Shown piece by piece: positions 1-12,034 of a stretch of 64,000 nt of DNA. The position numbers and the translations under genes were made by a program. Location of the stretch: NCBI GenBank assembly GCA_947455195.1, contig CANGMI010000003.1:62001-126000 (forward strand). The letters are read 5' to 3'. Source of the DNA: Pseudomonadota bacterium (GTDB taxonomy: Bacteria > Pseudomonadota > Gammaproteobacteria > Burkholderiales > SG8-39). Each line of letters begins with the position of its first letter. Position 1 is the first letter of the stretch. The notes beneath the pieces were generated by a model. It saw nothing but the letters and a program-made list of their open reading frames with translations. It did no database searches and was not told the origin of the DNA.

Positions 1-650
1 TGCTGGTGACCGGCCTGCTCATTGCCACCACGCACCGCCAGTGGACGCCAGGACGCGCCGGCCACCGGCCGCTGCTCTCCCCGGCTCCCTACCTTGCGAT
101 ACTTCGCACCTCACGCGGGCGCGCCGTCCTGCTGGCCGTATTCACCGAAATGGCGCTCTTTTTCGGTGCCTACACCTTCCTGGGTGCATGGCTGAAGGAA
201 CGATTCGATCTGTCCTACACCCTCACAGGACTGATTCTTGCCGGCTTCGGTCTGGGTGGCCTCGCCTACAGCAGTTCGGTTCGCGTGCTGCTCAGGCGCT
301 TCGGGCAACGGGGTTGCGTGCTGATTGGCGGCCTGCTCGGCGGCTCGCTCTACCTCCTCATCCTCATTGCCCCGACCTGGCAATGGGCCGTACCGTGCAC
401 GATGGGTATGGGCTTTGCCTTCTACACCATGCACAACACGCTGCAGACACGGGCTACCGAACTCGCACCGCAGGCGCGTGCAACGGCGCTTGCGCTCTTC
501 TCGATGAACTGGGCCGGTGGCCAGGCCATCGGCGCTCTGGTCATGAGCCTGGGGATCAGCGTCGTGGGCTACGCCCCCATGATCGCAACCTTCGCGATCG
601 CGTTCATGGTCTTCAGTCTGGTGCTGCGCGCCCACCTGCATCGGCTCTGA
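1..650 (+). CDS. MFS transporter, C-terminal part (cut by window edge)
   Basis: The reading frame is open to the left edge of the window and ends with TGA at 648-650, so only about the last 215 residues are present. Full MFS proteins are about 400 residues, so this is roughly the C-terminal half. Hydrophobic membrane-spanning stretches alternate with short basic loops (for example FFGAYTFLGAWL, then LIGGLLGGSLYLLILIA, then MIATFAIAFMVFSLVL at the end). The layout fits the second six-helix bundle of a major facilitator in the inner membrane. The substrate cannot be told from this part. The GTG at 6 is probably internal rather than the true start. The gene converges on rpiA with no clear terminator between them. 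Confidence 0.8.
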   Translation, partial: LVTGLLIATTHRQWTPGRAGHRPLLSPAPYLAILRTSRGRAVLLAVFTEMALFFGAYTFLGAWLKERFDLSYTLTGLILAGFGLGGLAYSSSVRVLLRRFGQRGCVLIGGLLGGSLYLLILIAPTWQWAVPCTMGMGFAFYTMHNTLQTRATELAPQARATALALFSMNWAGGQAIGALVMSLGISVVGYAPMIATFAIAFMVFSLVLRAHLHRL

Positions 651-719
651 CCGGAACGCGCGCACGGTGCTCGCAGATCGATCGCTGCCGCGCTGGCTGC
701 CCGGCGGCAGGACAACGCT

Positions 720-1397
720 TCACCGGGAGCGAGACCCCGGTGCCTCGTAGAGGACCGGGCCCGCCGCCGTACCCAGAATCAGGCAATCGGCACCCCGTCG
801 GGCAAAAAGGCCTGCCGTCACCACGCCAGCCAGGCCCTCGATGGTTGCCTCGAGCGCGACCGGATCTTCGATCGACAGACCCACCACGTCGATCACCAGA
901 TTGCCGTTGTCGGTGCGAAAGCCCTCCCGCAGACGCGGTTCGCCCCCCAGGCGCGCCAGTTCGCGCGACACGTAGGCTCGCGCCATCGGGATGACTTCAA
1001 CGGGCAGCGGAAAGCGGCCGAGACGTTCGACGCGCTTGGATTCATCGGCAATGCAGACGAATCGGGTGGAAGCGGCTGCCACGATCTTCTCGCGGGTCAG
1101 CGCACCACCGCCACCCTTGATCATGCGAAAAGCCGCGTCGATCTCATCGGCACCGTCCACATACACGGGCAGGGTATCGACGTCGTTCAGGTCAAAAACA
1201 CGAATGCCCGCGGCCGCGAGACGGCTGGCCGTGCGCTCCGAACTTGCGACAGCCCCGACCAGGTCGCGTGCGCGCGGGGCGAGCGCATCGATGAAGCAAT
1301 CGGCCGTAGAGCCGGTGCCGACACCCAGAACGATGCCAGGAGGCACCTGCTTGACCGCCTCGAGGGCAACCATCTGCTTCAACTGCTGGGCATCCAT
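720..1397 (-). CDS. rpiA: Ribose-5-phosphate isomerase A
   Basis: Cytosolic enzyme interconverting ribose 5-phosphate and ribulose 5-phosphate in the non-oxidative pentose phosphate pathway. The 225-residue product has the normal RpiA length. It shows GTGST at 27-31 (phosphate binding), DGADEID at 81-87 with the catalytic Asp81 and Asp84, KGGGGAL at 94-100, and Glu103, the general base of the family. These positions match E. coli RpiA numbering, which supports the ATG at 1397. It is transcribed away from the chromate-transport genes and appears to be a single-gene unit. Confidence 0.95.
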   Translation of the reverse strand: MDAQQLKQMVALEAVKQVPPGIVLGVGTGSTADCFIDALAPRARDLVGAVASSERTASRLAAAGIRVFDLNDVDTLPVYVDGADEIDAAFRMIKGGGGALTREKIVAAASTRFVCIADESKRVERLGRFPLPVEVIPMARAYVSRELARLGGEPRLREGFRTDNGNLVIDVVGLSIEDPVALEATIEGLAGVVTAGLFARRGADCLILGTAAGPVLYEAPGSRSR

Positions 1398-1578
1398 ACG
1401 GGCATCCTTGAATCAGGCGGGCGCTGCTCGCACCTCGCAGGCCGAGCAGTTCCCTGCAGCAAAGCCGATACAATAGCGCGCATCGACTCGCTTGCCTTGC
1501 TTGCCTCGCTTTCGGCAGCGAGCTGCCTTCAGGATCCATCATGCGCCCAGGCCCACTCGCCCCCCTGCAGTGCCGCTG

Positions 1579-2154
1579 ATGCAGGACACCGCGCTCCAGC
1601 CCTCGCAACGAGTCCGCGCCCGCGATCTCTTCATGGCCTTCCTGCGGATTGCCGTGGCGGGCGTCGGGGGCGTGCTTCCCCATGCGCAGTACCAACTGGT
1701 CGAGCGCGAGCGCTGGCTCACCCAGCGCGAGTTCGCCGATTACCTGAGTGCCGGGCAGCTGCTGCCTGGCCCCAACATCGTCAATGTCGCCATCATGGTC
1801 GGCGCGCGCTATCGGGGCCTCACCGGCTCCCTGGCCGGCGTTGCCGGCATGATGGTCGTGCCTTTCTTCTTCGTGATCGGGCTCGCCGCCTTCTACCGCC
1901 ACTTTGGCGAAGAGCCCTACGTCCGTCAGGTCTTTTACGGCATCTCGGCCGGGGCAGCCGGGCTGATGATCTCGACCGGCGTGAAACTGGCGCGCGCACA
2001 GCCCCGGCAAGCGTGGGCGCTCCTTCTGGTCGCCGCGGCATTCGGGCTGGTCGGGCTGGCACGGTTGCCGCTGATTCCGGTCTTGCTCGGACTTGCACCC
2101 ATCGCCCTGTGGCTTGCATCGCGCACGCCCCCCCCGAGGAAGCCGACATCGTGA
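1579..2154 (+). CDS. Chromate transporter, first half-size subunit (ChrA family)
   Basis: A 191-residue hydrophobic protein of the CHR family. It contains the family signature region GQLLPGPNIVNVAIMVG, followed by four or five membrane segments. Classical ChrA is one protein with two homologous halves. Here each half is its own gene, the short-chain (SCHR) arrangement in which both subunits are needed for chromate efflux. I chose the ATG at 1579 over an upstream in-frame start at 1492, because the residues before it are Pro/Arg-rich and unlike the family. A TACAAT -10-like box lies at 1469-1474, but with no convincing -35. The stop overlaps the next start by 4 bp (GTGA), so the two are probably translationally coupled. 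Confidence 0.88.
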   Translation: MQDTALQPSQRVRARDLFMAFLRIAVAGVGGVLPHAQYQLVERERWLTQREFADYLSAGQLLPGPNIVNVAIMVGARYRGLTGSLAGVAGMMVVPFFFVIGLAAFYRHFGEEPYVRQVFYGISAGAAGLMISTGVKLARAQPRQAWALLLVAAAFGLVGLARLPLIPVLLGLAPIALWLASRTPPPRKPTS

Positions 2155-2681
2155 GTCTGTCCGTGGACGAACTGTGGTCGTTCGGCGCGCGACTCGCGCT
2201 GCTGTCGATGTTCTCGATCGGCGGGGCCAATGTGGTCTTGCCCGAGATCCACCGCCATGTGGTGATGGATCAGCACTGGATGAGCGATGCCCAGTTCGGA
2301 TCGCTGGTGGCCCTGGCGCAGGCTTCACCCGGACCCAACGTACTCGTCATCGCCGTGCTCGGCTTTCAGCTCGGCGGCATGCTGACGGCAGCATTCACGA
2401 TGCTCTCGTTCATGACGCCCACCTCGGTGCTCACCTATCTGCTCACGCGCATTCGCGGTGGCGAACGCCACGAACGGATGGTGAAGATCCTCAAACTCGG
2501 GCTCTCGCCCCTCACCGCCGGACTGGTGCTTGCCAACGGCTGGATTCTCACCGGCGCAAGTGGCGCCGGCCACGCGGCCTACCCGATCGCACTGGGTGCA
2601 GCCGGCCTGGCGCTTGCAACGCGACTCAATCCGGTGTGGGTCATTCTGGGGTGCGGCGTGGTCGGCGCGATCGTGCTGTAG
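2151..2681 (+). CDS. Chromate transporter, second half-size subunit (ChrA family)
   Basis: A 176-residue membrane protein homologous to the upstream gene. It carries the matching signature SFMFSIGGANVVLPE-like region near residues 14-30 and QASPGPNVLVIAVLG in the first third, then a row of hydrophobic helices to the C-terminus. It starts at a GTG inside the upstream stop (GTGA at 2151-2154), a strong sign of co-translation. With the upstream product it should form a heteromeric chromate (or related oxyanion) transporter in the inner membrane. The start is set by this overlap; no ATG fits before the conserved region. Confidence 0.88.
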   Translation: MSLSVDELWSFGARLALLSMFSIGGANVVLPEIHRHVVMDQHWMSDAQFGSLVALAQASPGPNVLVIAVLGFQLGGMLTAAFTMLSFMTPTSVLTYLLTRIRGGERHERMVKILKLGLSPLTAGLVLANGWILTGASGAGHAAYPIALGAAGLALATRLNPVWVILGCGVVGAIVL

Positions 2682-2788
2682 CCGGCGAGACGCGCAAGTC
2701 CGACCCGATCAGGGCAGCGAGATGCGACTCGATTCAGTCAGAGCGGCACGTCCTTGAATCACGGCACGCACCGCGCCCCGGACCGGGT

Positions 2789-4591
2789 TCAGCGCTTCTT
2801 TGGCGGCAGGTCGGTACAGACGCCTTCGTAGAATTCGGCCGCCATGCCCACCGACTCCGACACCGTCGGATGCGGGTGGATGGTATGCCCCAGGTCAACG
2901 GCATCGGCACCCATCTCGATAGCCAGGGCCACCTCGGCAATGAGGTCGCCGGCCCCCGCACCCACGATGCCGCCACCGATGACGCGATGGGTCGTTTCAT
3001 CGAAAAGCACCTTGGTGAAGCCCTCGTCACGGCCGTTGGCAATGGCACGGCCCGAGGCCGCCCAGGGGAATCGGCCGACGCTGACCGCAAGACCCTGCGC
3101 CTTCGCCTGATCTTCCGTCATGCCGACCCAGGCAATTTCCGGATCGGTGTAGGCCACCGACGGAATCACTCGCGCATCGAAGTGGCGTTTGAGGCCACTG
3201 GCCGCTTCGGCTGCCACATGCCCCTCGTGCACGGCCTTGTGCGCGAGCATGGGCTGACCTGCGATGTCGCCGATGGCGAAAATATGCGAGACATTGGTTC
3301 TCATCTGACTGTCGACCGCGATGAAGCCGCGGTCACCGATAGCCACGCCGGCCGCTTCGGCACCGATGCGTCGACCATTGGGCACACGCCCAGCGGCGAC
3401 GAGAACCCGATCGTAGATCTGCGCCCCCCCTTCGGGAGCACCCGGACCCTCGAAGGTCACGCGGATACCCTCGGGCAGCGCTTCGACGGCCGTCGTGCGC
3501 GTCTTCAGCATGATGCGATCAAACCGGTGGGCGTTGTACTTCTGCCACACCGCCACCAGGTCGCGATCGGCCCCTGGCATCAAGCCGTCGAGCATCTCGA
3601 CCACTTCGAGTCGCGTACCCAGCGTCGAGTAGACCGTCCCCATCTCGAGGCCGATGATGCCGCCGCCGATGATGAGCATGCGCCCGGGTACACCGGCGAG
3701 CGCGAGCGCACCGGTCGAGTCGATGATGCGCGGATCTTCAGGCACGAAGGGCAGGCGGGTGGGTTGCGAACCGGCGGCGATGATGGCCTGTGCAAAGCGC
3801 ACGACCTTTTCGCCCTCGGGCGTTGCAACCGCCAGATGATGAGAATCGATGAAGCGACCGGTACCGTGCAGCACGCTCACCTTGCGCATCCTGGCCATGG
3901 CCGCAAGCCCCCCGGTGAGACGGCTTACCACCGTGTCCTTCCAACCGCGCAGGCGATCCAGGTCGACCTCGGGTTTGCCGAACACGACACCGTGTTCGGC
4001 CAGGTGAGCGGCCTCATCGATGACGCTGGTCACATGCAGAAGCGCCTTGGAGGGAATGCACCCGACATTCAGACACACGCCACCCAGCACCGGGTAGCGC
4101 TCGACCAGTACCGTCTTCATGCCCAGATCAGCCGCACGAAAGGCGCCCGAGTAGCCACCAGGCCCGGCACCCAGCACCAGCATCTCGCACTCGATGTCGG
4201 CCGAGGGCAACGCCGCGCTCGCCGCGGGCTGCGCTGCCACTGGCCCGGCCGGTGGCGCCGCACTGACCGGCATCGCGGCAGGTGCGGAGGGGGCGGGCGA
4301 ACCGGGGTCGGGGGACGCGGCCGCAACGGCACTCACGCCTGCGCCAACCGACGCACTGGCTGCCTCGAGTTCGATGATCGGCGTACCCTCGGACACGCTG
4401 TCACCGACCTTGACCCGCACCACCGTGACGATGCCCGCCGCCGACGACGGAATCTCCATGGTGGCCTTGTCCGATTCGACCGTGATCAGCGATTGCTCGG
4501 CTGCCACGGCATCACCGGGCTTCACCAGCACTTCGATCACGGCAACGGACTTGAAATCGCCGATGTCGGGAACTCTGACTTCGATGCTCAT
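2789..4591 (-). CDS. lpdA: Dihydrolipoyl dehydrogenase (E3) with N-terminal lipoyl domain
   Basis: E3 of the pyruvate dehydrogenase complex: it reoxidises the dihydrolipoyl group using FAD and NAD+. At 600 residues it is about 120 longer than plain Lpd, because residues 1-80 form a lipoyl domain with the modifiable Lys42 in ESDKATMEIPS. An Ala/Pro-rich linker (about 82-130) leads to the flavoprotein part. There GAGPGGYSGAFRAADLG is the FAD fold, CLNVGCIPSK holds the redox disulfide, and GGGIIGLEMG is the NAD-binding glycine motif. E3 with a lipoyl domain is known from Neisseria, Ralstonia/Cupriavidus and relatives. It is the last gene of the aceE-aceF-lpdA operon, 60 bp after aceF. Confidence 0.96.
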   Translation of the reverse strand: MSIEVRVPDIGDFKSVAVIEVLVKPGDAVAAEQSLITVESDKATMEIPSSAAGIVTVVRVKVGDSVSEGTPIIELEAASASVGAGVSAVAAASPDPGSPAPSAPAAMPVSAAPPAGPVAAQPAASAALPSADIECEMLVLGAGPGGYSGAFRAADLGMKTVLVERYPVLGGVCLNVGCIPSKALLHVTSVIDEAAHLAEHGVVFGKPEVDLDRLRGWKDTVVSRLTGGLAAMARMRKVSVLHGTGRFIDSHHLAVATPEGEKVVRFAQAIIAAGSQPTRLPFVPEDPRIIDSTGALALAGVPGRMLIIGGGIIGLEMGTVYSTLGTRLEVVEMLDGLMPGADRDLVAVWQKYNAHRFDRIMLKTRTTAVEALPEGIRVTFEGPGAPEGGAQIYDRVLVAAGRVPNGRRIGAEAAGVAIGDRGFIAVDSQMRTNVSHIFAIGDIAGQPMLAHKAVHEGHVAAEAASGLKRHFDARVIPSVAYTDPEIAWVGMTEDQAKAQGLAVSVGRFPWAASGRAIANGRDEGFTKVLFDETTHRVIGGGIVGAGAGDLIAEVALAIEMGADAVDLGHTIHPHPTVSESVGMAAEFYEGVCTDLPPKKR

Positions 4592-4651
4592 GGTCTAGTC
4601 TGCCTCGGGCTTCGGGCCTGCAGCGAGCGCCACGCGCGCCGCAGGGTCACA

Positions 4652-6022
4652 TCACAGAAGGGTGCGACGCATGTCGCCCAGAACCTGCACGAGGAACGCG
4701 TTGAAACGCGCTCCGGCGGCACCGTCGATCACGCGATGGTCGTAAGACAACGAGAGGGGCAGCATGAGCCGTGGCTGGAAGGCGCTGCCGTCCCACTGCG
4801 GTTTCATCGCCGAACGCGAGACACCGAGAATGGCCACTTCGGGCGCGTTGATGATGGGCGTGAAGCTTGTGCCGCCAATGCCGCCGAGGCTCGAGATCGA
4901 GAACGTGCCACCCTGCATGTCGGCCGCCGCGAGTTTGCCTTCGCGCGCACGCGCCGACAGCGTGGTGGTCTCCTGGGCAATCTCGAAGATGCCCTTGCGA
5001 TCGGCATCGCGAATCACCGGCACCACCAACCCGTTGGGCGTATCGGCCGCAAAGCCGATGTTGAAGTAGCGCTTGTAGACCAGCGAGTCGCCGTCGAGCG
5101 AGGCGTTGAACTCGGGATATCGCCTGAGCGCCGCCACGCAGGCCTTGATGATGAAGGCCAGCATCGTGAGCTTCGGGCCCGCCTTGGCATTCTCGCGGTT
5201 CAGTTCGACCCGGAAGGCCTCCAGGTCGGTGACGTCGGCCTCATCGTTGCTGGTGACATGCGGAATCATCACCCAGTTGCGTGCCAGGTTGGCACCCGAG
5301 ATCTTCTTGATGCGCGAGAGCGGCTGCACGTCCACCGGCCCGAACCGCGCAAAGTCAACTTTCGGCCATGGGAGCAGCGACAGGCCCGAACCCTCGCCAG
5401 CCACGGGGGCGGCCGGACGGCCTCCTCCCGCCAGGGCCGACTTGACGAAGGCCTGCACGTCTTCCTGCACGATCCGACCCTTGGGGCCGCTACCGGTCAC
5501 TGCGGTGAGATCGACGCCCAGTTCGCGCGCGAACTTTCGCACCGAGGGGCTGGCATGAGGCAAGGAGGCCGCGGACTGTGGTGAACCCGGCTGCGCCGGG
5601 CCACTGGGGAGCGTTGGCGCCTCGGTCATCCGGGCAGACGTGCCCGGCGTGGCCGTGGCCGGGGCCGACGACACCATCAGCGCAGGCGCGGGTGCAGGTG
5701 TCGGGGGTGCTGCCACGGGTGCGGCTACGGGTGCGGCCACGGGTGCTGACACCGCCGGTGCCGGGCCCGGTGCGGCGGCATCCGTCGCTTCAACCACCAT
5801 GATGACGGTGCCCTCGGCCACCTTGTCGCCGGTCTTCACGCGCAGCTCGCGCACGACTCCCGCAGCCGACGAAGGAATTTCCATCGTGGCCTTGTCCGAC
5901 TCGACCGTGATGAGCGACTGCTCGGCAGCCACGGTGTCACCCGCCTTCACGAGCACTTCGATCACGTCGACCGACTTGAAGTCGCCGATGTCCGGAACCT
6001 TGATCTCTGTCATCACGCCCAT
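4652..6022 (-). CDS. aceF: Dihydrolipoamide acetyltransferase (E2 of pyruvate dehydrogenase)
   Basis: E2 core of the pyruvate dehydrogenase complex, moving the acetyl group from E1-bound thiamine to CoA. Order in the 456 residues: one lipoyl domain (about 1-80, Lys44 in ESDKATMEIPS), a long Ala/Pro linker with VAAP repeats, a peripheral subunit-binding domain (about 160-195, SVRKFARELGVD), and the catalytic domain ending in YDHRVIDGAAG with the active-site His and Asp. Many E2 proteins carry two or three lipoyl domains; this one has a single domain and the partner E3 brings another. The start at 6022 has GAGG about 7 nt ahead. An ATG 9 nt downstream (MTEIK) is the alternative. It lies just after the aceE stop. 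Confidence 0.95.
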   Translation of the reverse strand: MGVMTEIKVPDIGDFKSVDVIEVLVKAGDTVAAEQSLITVESDKATMEIPSSAAGVVRELRVKTGDKVAEGTVIMVVEATDAAAPGPAPAVSAPVAAPVAAPVAAPPTPAPAPALMVSSAPATATPGTSARMTEAPTLPSGPAQPGSPQSAASLPHASPSVRKFARELGVDLTAVTGSGPKGRIVQEDVQAFVKSALAGGGRPAAPVAGEGSGLSLLPWPKVDFARFGPVDVQPLSRIKKISGANLARNWVMIPHVTSNDEADVTDLEAFRVELNRENAKAGPKLTMLAFIIKACVAALRRYPEFNASLDGDSLVYKRYFNIGFAADTPNGLVVPVIRDADRKGIFEIAQETTTLSARAREGKLAAADMQGGTFSISSLGGIGGTSFTPIINAPEVAILGVSRSAMKPQWDGSAFQPRLMLPLSLSYDHRVIDGAAGARFNAFLVQVLGDMRRTLL

Positions 6023-6029
6023 GACTGCC

Positions 6030-8711
<2,682 letters not shown>

Positions 8712-8810
8712 GACGGACTCCTCGTTAGGTGACAGGCGGGGTGAGCATCAACCCGCGACATCAGACGGCGACGCAAGACAGCCCCTGACGATTGGCGCCC
8801 TGCAGTTCAT

Positions 8811-8839
8811 ATTGTAAAATGGCGTTTCACATCGTGCAA
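8811..8839 (-). promoter_or_regulatory. Sigma70 promoter of the aceE-aceF-lpdA operon
   Basis: On the minus strand, TTGCAC (8839-8834) and TACAAT (8816-8811) are separated by exactly 17 bp, a strong match to the housekeeping consensus. Transcription would start near 8804, giving a leader of about 93 nt before aceE. No PdhR gene is adjacent and I saw no clear PdhR-type operator. The rest of the 324-bp gap (8712-9035) between the divergent aceE and folD starts holds no gene; I found no convincing promoter for folD in it. Confidence 0.75.
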
Positions 8840-9035
8840 ACAAGCACCGCATCCCCTGCGCGATGCCTGACGGCGAGGCCCCATACCCCGCGACAGGCTG
8901 GTATGGTTGAGAATCGAGCAGGCCGATGGTCAGCGGCATGACCGTCGGGGGGCAAGCGCGGCCCTCACCGACATTGTCCTCGGTATCCTCGACGCCAAAC
9001 TTAGCAATTCACAGGCCAGCAGAGTACAGCGAATC

Positions 9036-9890
9036 ATGGACGCACTGATCGATGGGGTGGCGCAGGCGAAAGCCGTGCGAGCACGACTGCACGAACGGGT
9101 CACGCAACTGCCACGGCGCCCCGGACTGGCCGTCATTGTGGTCGGAAAGAACCCGGCCTCGGCGGTCTATGTGCGGAACAAGATCCGCGCCTGCGAGGAA
9201 GTGGGCTTGTTGAGCGAGCAGATCGCGCTGCCGGCCGACGTCAGCGAGGCGGCCCTGCTCGCGCAGATCGACCGCCTGAACGCACGGACCGATATCGACG
9301 GCATCCTGGTCCAGTTGCCCCTGCCTCCCCACATTCCGGTGCAATCCACCATTGACCGGGTGGCCGCGGCCAAGGATGTCGATGGGCTGCACACGCACAA
9401 TCTTGGTGCCCTGCTCACCGGTTTACCCGCCGTCATACCGTGCACCCCCGCTGCGGTGATGGCATTGCTCGACGCCATCGACTGCCCGGTTCGCGGGCGC
9501 GAAGTCGTGGTCGTCGGTGCCAGCAACGTGGTTGGCAAACCGGTGGCGCTGCTTCTGCTCCAGCGCGGCGCGACCGTCACGGTGTGCAATTCGAAGACGG
9601 TCGACCTGGCCGCGTGCACACGACGAGCCGACATTGTGGTTGCCGCGGCCGGCCGGCCAGGCCTCGTCACGGGTGCGATGCTCAAACCGGGCGCGGTCGT
9701 CATCGATGTAGGCATCAACCGCCTGCCCGACGGCAAGCTTGCGGGCGACGTCGACTTCGCCTCGGCGTGCCCGGTCGCAGCACACATTACGCCGGTGCCG
9801 GGCGGCGTCGGTCCGATGACGGTTGCCATGCTGGTCGCCAACACGGTCGCTGCTGCCGAACGCACCCTGGGCATCACGCCCCAGCCCTGA
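9036..9890 (+). CDS. folD: Bifunctional methylene-THF dehydrogenase / methenyl-THF cyclohydrolase
   Basis: Cytosolic one-carbon enzyme: NADP-dependent oxidation of 5,10-methylene-THF, then hydrolysis to 10-formyl-THF for purine and fMet-tRNA synthesis. The 284-residue product has the usual length. It shows the [13 protein letters not shown] segment with the catalytic Tyr/Lys pair, [29 protein letters not shown] (dinucleotide fold) and the C-terminal [14 protein letters not shown]. The ATG at 9036 is chosen because the reading frame upstream to 8907 has no family similarity. First gene of a rightward run with prlC, the glutaredoxin-like gene and xthA. Confidence 0.95.
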   Translation: MDALIDGVAQAKAVRARLHERVTQLPRRPGLAVIVVGKNPASAVYVRNKIRACEEVGLLSEQIALPADVSEAALLAQIDRLNARTDIDGILVQLPLPPHIPVQSTIDRVAAAKDVDGLHTHNLGALLTGLPAVIPCTPAAVMALLDAIDCPVRGREVVVVGASNVVGKPVALLLLQRGATVTVCNSKTVDLAACTRRADIVVAAAGRPGLVTGAMLKPGAVVIDVGINRLPDGKLAGDVDFASACPVAAHITPVPGGVGPMTVAMLVANTVAAAERTLGITPQP

Positions 9891-9927
9891 ACCCTCCCTG
9901 CCCCACGACCTTTCGCGATCCGACTCG

Positions 9928-12033
9928 ATGAACCCACTGCTCGATCTCTCAGGACTACCGCGCTACGACAGCGTGCAACCCGGCCATATCACCGACGCGG
10001 TCGATCAACTGCTTGCCCAGAGCCGCGCGCTGGTCGAGCAACTCACCGCGCCCGCAGCACCCGTGAACTGGGCGGAACTCATCGACCCCCTGGCAGCTGC
10101 GGGCGAACGCCTGGGCCGCGCCTGGGGTGTCGTATCGCATCTGCACTCCGTCATGGACAGCCCCGAATTGCGCGAGGCATACAACGAAAATCAGCCGAAG
10201 ATCGTCGAGTTCTATACCGAACTGGGGCAGAACCTGGCCCTCTTCGATCGGTACAAGGCGCTGGCGGCATCGCCCGAGTTCGCCGGCTTGAGCGCGACCC
10301 GACGACGCATTCTCGAACACGAGATTCGCGACTTCCGCCTCTCCGGCGCCGAACTGGCAGAAGCCGACAAGCCACGCTTTGGCGAGATCCAGGCCGAACT
10401 TGCGCAGCTGTCGACCCGGTTCTCGGAGAACGTGCTCGACTCGACCCGCGCATTCGCGCTCTACCTGTCCGATGCCGCGTCACTGGCGGGCATTCCGCCC
10501 GATGAGCAGGCAGCGCTGGCCGAAGCGGCGAGCCGCGAGGAAAAGACCGGCTACAAGATCACCCTGCAGATGCCCTCATACCTGCCGGTGATGCAATACG
10601 GTGACAATCGTGACCTGCGCGCGGCGCTCTATCGCGCGTATGGCACCCGCGCCTCCGATCAGTACGCAGCAGCCATCGAGGCCGCGTTTGAAACCGAACG
10701 CCGCTTGAACGGGGCCGGCACGGCCCGAGAGACGCCCGATTGCAGCGCGTGGGACAACGGCGCCCTCATCGATGACATCGTTCGCCTGCGTGCCGAGGAA
10801 GCGCGCATGCTCGGATATGCCAGCTTCGCCGAACTCTCGCTCGTGCCCAAGATGGCCGACACGCCCCCCGAGGTGCTCGCCTTCCTGCGCGACCTTGCGC
10901 GCCGCGCGCGCCCGTTTGCGGAGCGCGATGTGGCGGAGTTGCGCGAGTTTGCCCGCACGACACTGGGCATCGATGACCTGCAGCCCTGGGATGTCGCCTA
11001 CGCCTCCGAGAAATTGCGCAGCGCCCGATATGCATTCTCGGAGCAGGAAGTGAAGCAGTACTTTCCGGAGCCGCGGGTCTTCGAAGGCATGTTTCGCGTC
11101 GTGCAATCGATCTACGATGTGCGCATCGACGTCGATACGGCCCCGGTCTGGCACCCCGACGTGCGGTTCTTCCGCATCAGCCGCCCCGACGGCTCGCTGG
11201 TGGGTCAGTTCTACCTCGACGCCTACGCGCGCGATTCGAAGCGAGGCGGCGCCTGGATGGACGAGGCACGTTCACATCTGCGCAAGGGCGAGGCCGTACA
11301 GACGCCCGTGGCCTACATGGTGTGCAACTTCGCGGCCCCGGTCGGCGACAAACCCGCGCTCCTCACCCACGATGACGTGATCACGCTCTTTCACGAGTTC
11401 GGTCACGCCCTGCACCACCTGATGTCCCGGGTACCCGACATCCAGGTGTCGGGCATCCACGGCGTGGAGTGGGATGCGGTCGAACTGCCCAGCCAGTTCA
11501 TGGAAAACTTCTGCTGGGAGTGGGATGTGCTCCAGCACATGACCGCTCATGTCGACTCGGGTGAACCCCTGCCGCGGTCACTCTTCGACCGTATGCTCGC
11601 CGCGCGCAACTTCCAGGCCGGCATGCAGGCCCTGCGTCAGGTAGAATTCTCGCTCTTCGACCTGCGACTCCACTTCGATGGCGCCGGCAAGGGCGTGCAG
11701 GCCCTGCTCGCCGAAGTACGCGACGAGGTCGCGGTGATGGTACCGCCGGCCTGGCATCGCTTCGCGCAGAGCTTTTCGCACATCTTCGCCGGCGGCTATG
11801 GCGCGGGCTACTACAGCTACAAGTGGGCCGAAGTCCTCTCGGCAGACGCCTACAGCCTGTTCGAGGAAACTGGCGTGCTCGACCCGGCGACTGGCGCACG
11901 ATTCCGGGACGAGATTCTTGCCGTCGGTGGCAGTCGCCCCGCCATCGAATCATTCAAGGCCTTCCGTGGCCGCGCCCCGACGGTGGATGCGCTCCTGCGC
12001 CACAGCGGGATGGTTGATACCGTCGCCGCATGA
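9928..12033 (+). CDS. prlC: Oligopeptidase A (M3 family zinc metallopeptidase)
   Basis: Cytosolic thimet-type oligopeptidase that degrades short peptides, including cleaved signal peptides. At 701 residues it is close to E. coli OpdA/PrlC. The zinc site is seen as HEFGH at 489-493 with the distal ligand Glu519 in AVELPSQF. The FENFCWEWDVL-like stretch and the C-terminal AGGYGAGYYSYKWAEVLSADAY, typical of M3A enzymes, follow. The ATG at 9928 gives the standard N-terminus MNPLLDLSGLPRYD; earlier in-frame codons lie inside folD. It starts 37 bp after folD, suggesting co-transcription. Confidence 0.93.
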   Translation: MNPLLDLSGLPRYDSVQPGHITDAVDQLLAQSRALVEQLTAPAAPVNWAELIDPLAAAGERLGRAWGVVSHLHSVMDSPELREAYNENQPKIVEFYTELGQNLALFDRYKALAASPEFAGLSATRRRILEHEIRDFRLSGAELAEADKPRFGEIQAELAQLSTRFSENVLDSTRAFALYLSDAASLAGIPPDEQAALAEAASREEKTGYKITLQMPSYLPVMQYGDNRDLRAALYRAYGTRASDQYAAAIEAAFETERRLNGAGTARETPDCSAWDNGALIDDIVRLRAEEARMLGYASFAELSLVPKMADTPPEVLAFLRDLARRARPFAERDVAELREFARTTLGIDDLQPWDVAYASEKLRSARYAFSEQEVKQYFPEPRVFEGMFRVVQSIYDVRIDVDTAPVWHPDVRFFRISRPDGSLVGQFYLDAYARDSKRGGAWMDEARSHLRKGEAVQTPVAYMVCNFAAPVGDKPALLTHDDVITLFHEFGHALHHLMSRVPDIQVSGIHGVEWDAVELPSQFMENFCWEWDVLQHMTAHVDSGEPLPRSLFDRMLAARNFQAGMQALRQVEFSLFDLRLHFDGAGKGVQALLAEVRDEVAVMVPPAWHRFAQSFSHIFAGGYGAGYYSYKWAEVLSADAYSLFEETGVLDPATGARFRDEILAVGGSRPAIESFKAFRGRAPTVDALLRHSGMVDTVAA

Positions 12034-12034
12034 C

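Noticed and set aside
2093-5584. Very long open frame (1163 codons) on the plus strand across lpdA/aceF
   Set aside because: It is antisense to well-recognised lpdA and aceF genes; its His/Arg/Asp-rich composition is typical of a shadow frame in GC-rich DNA.
5700-5760. Short tandem repeats in aceF as a separate repeat element
   Set aside because: They encode the Ala/Pro-rich linker of E2, a normal feature of this protein.
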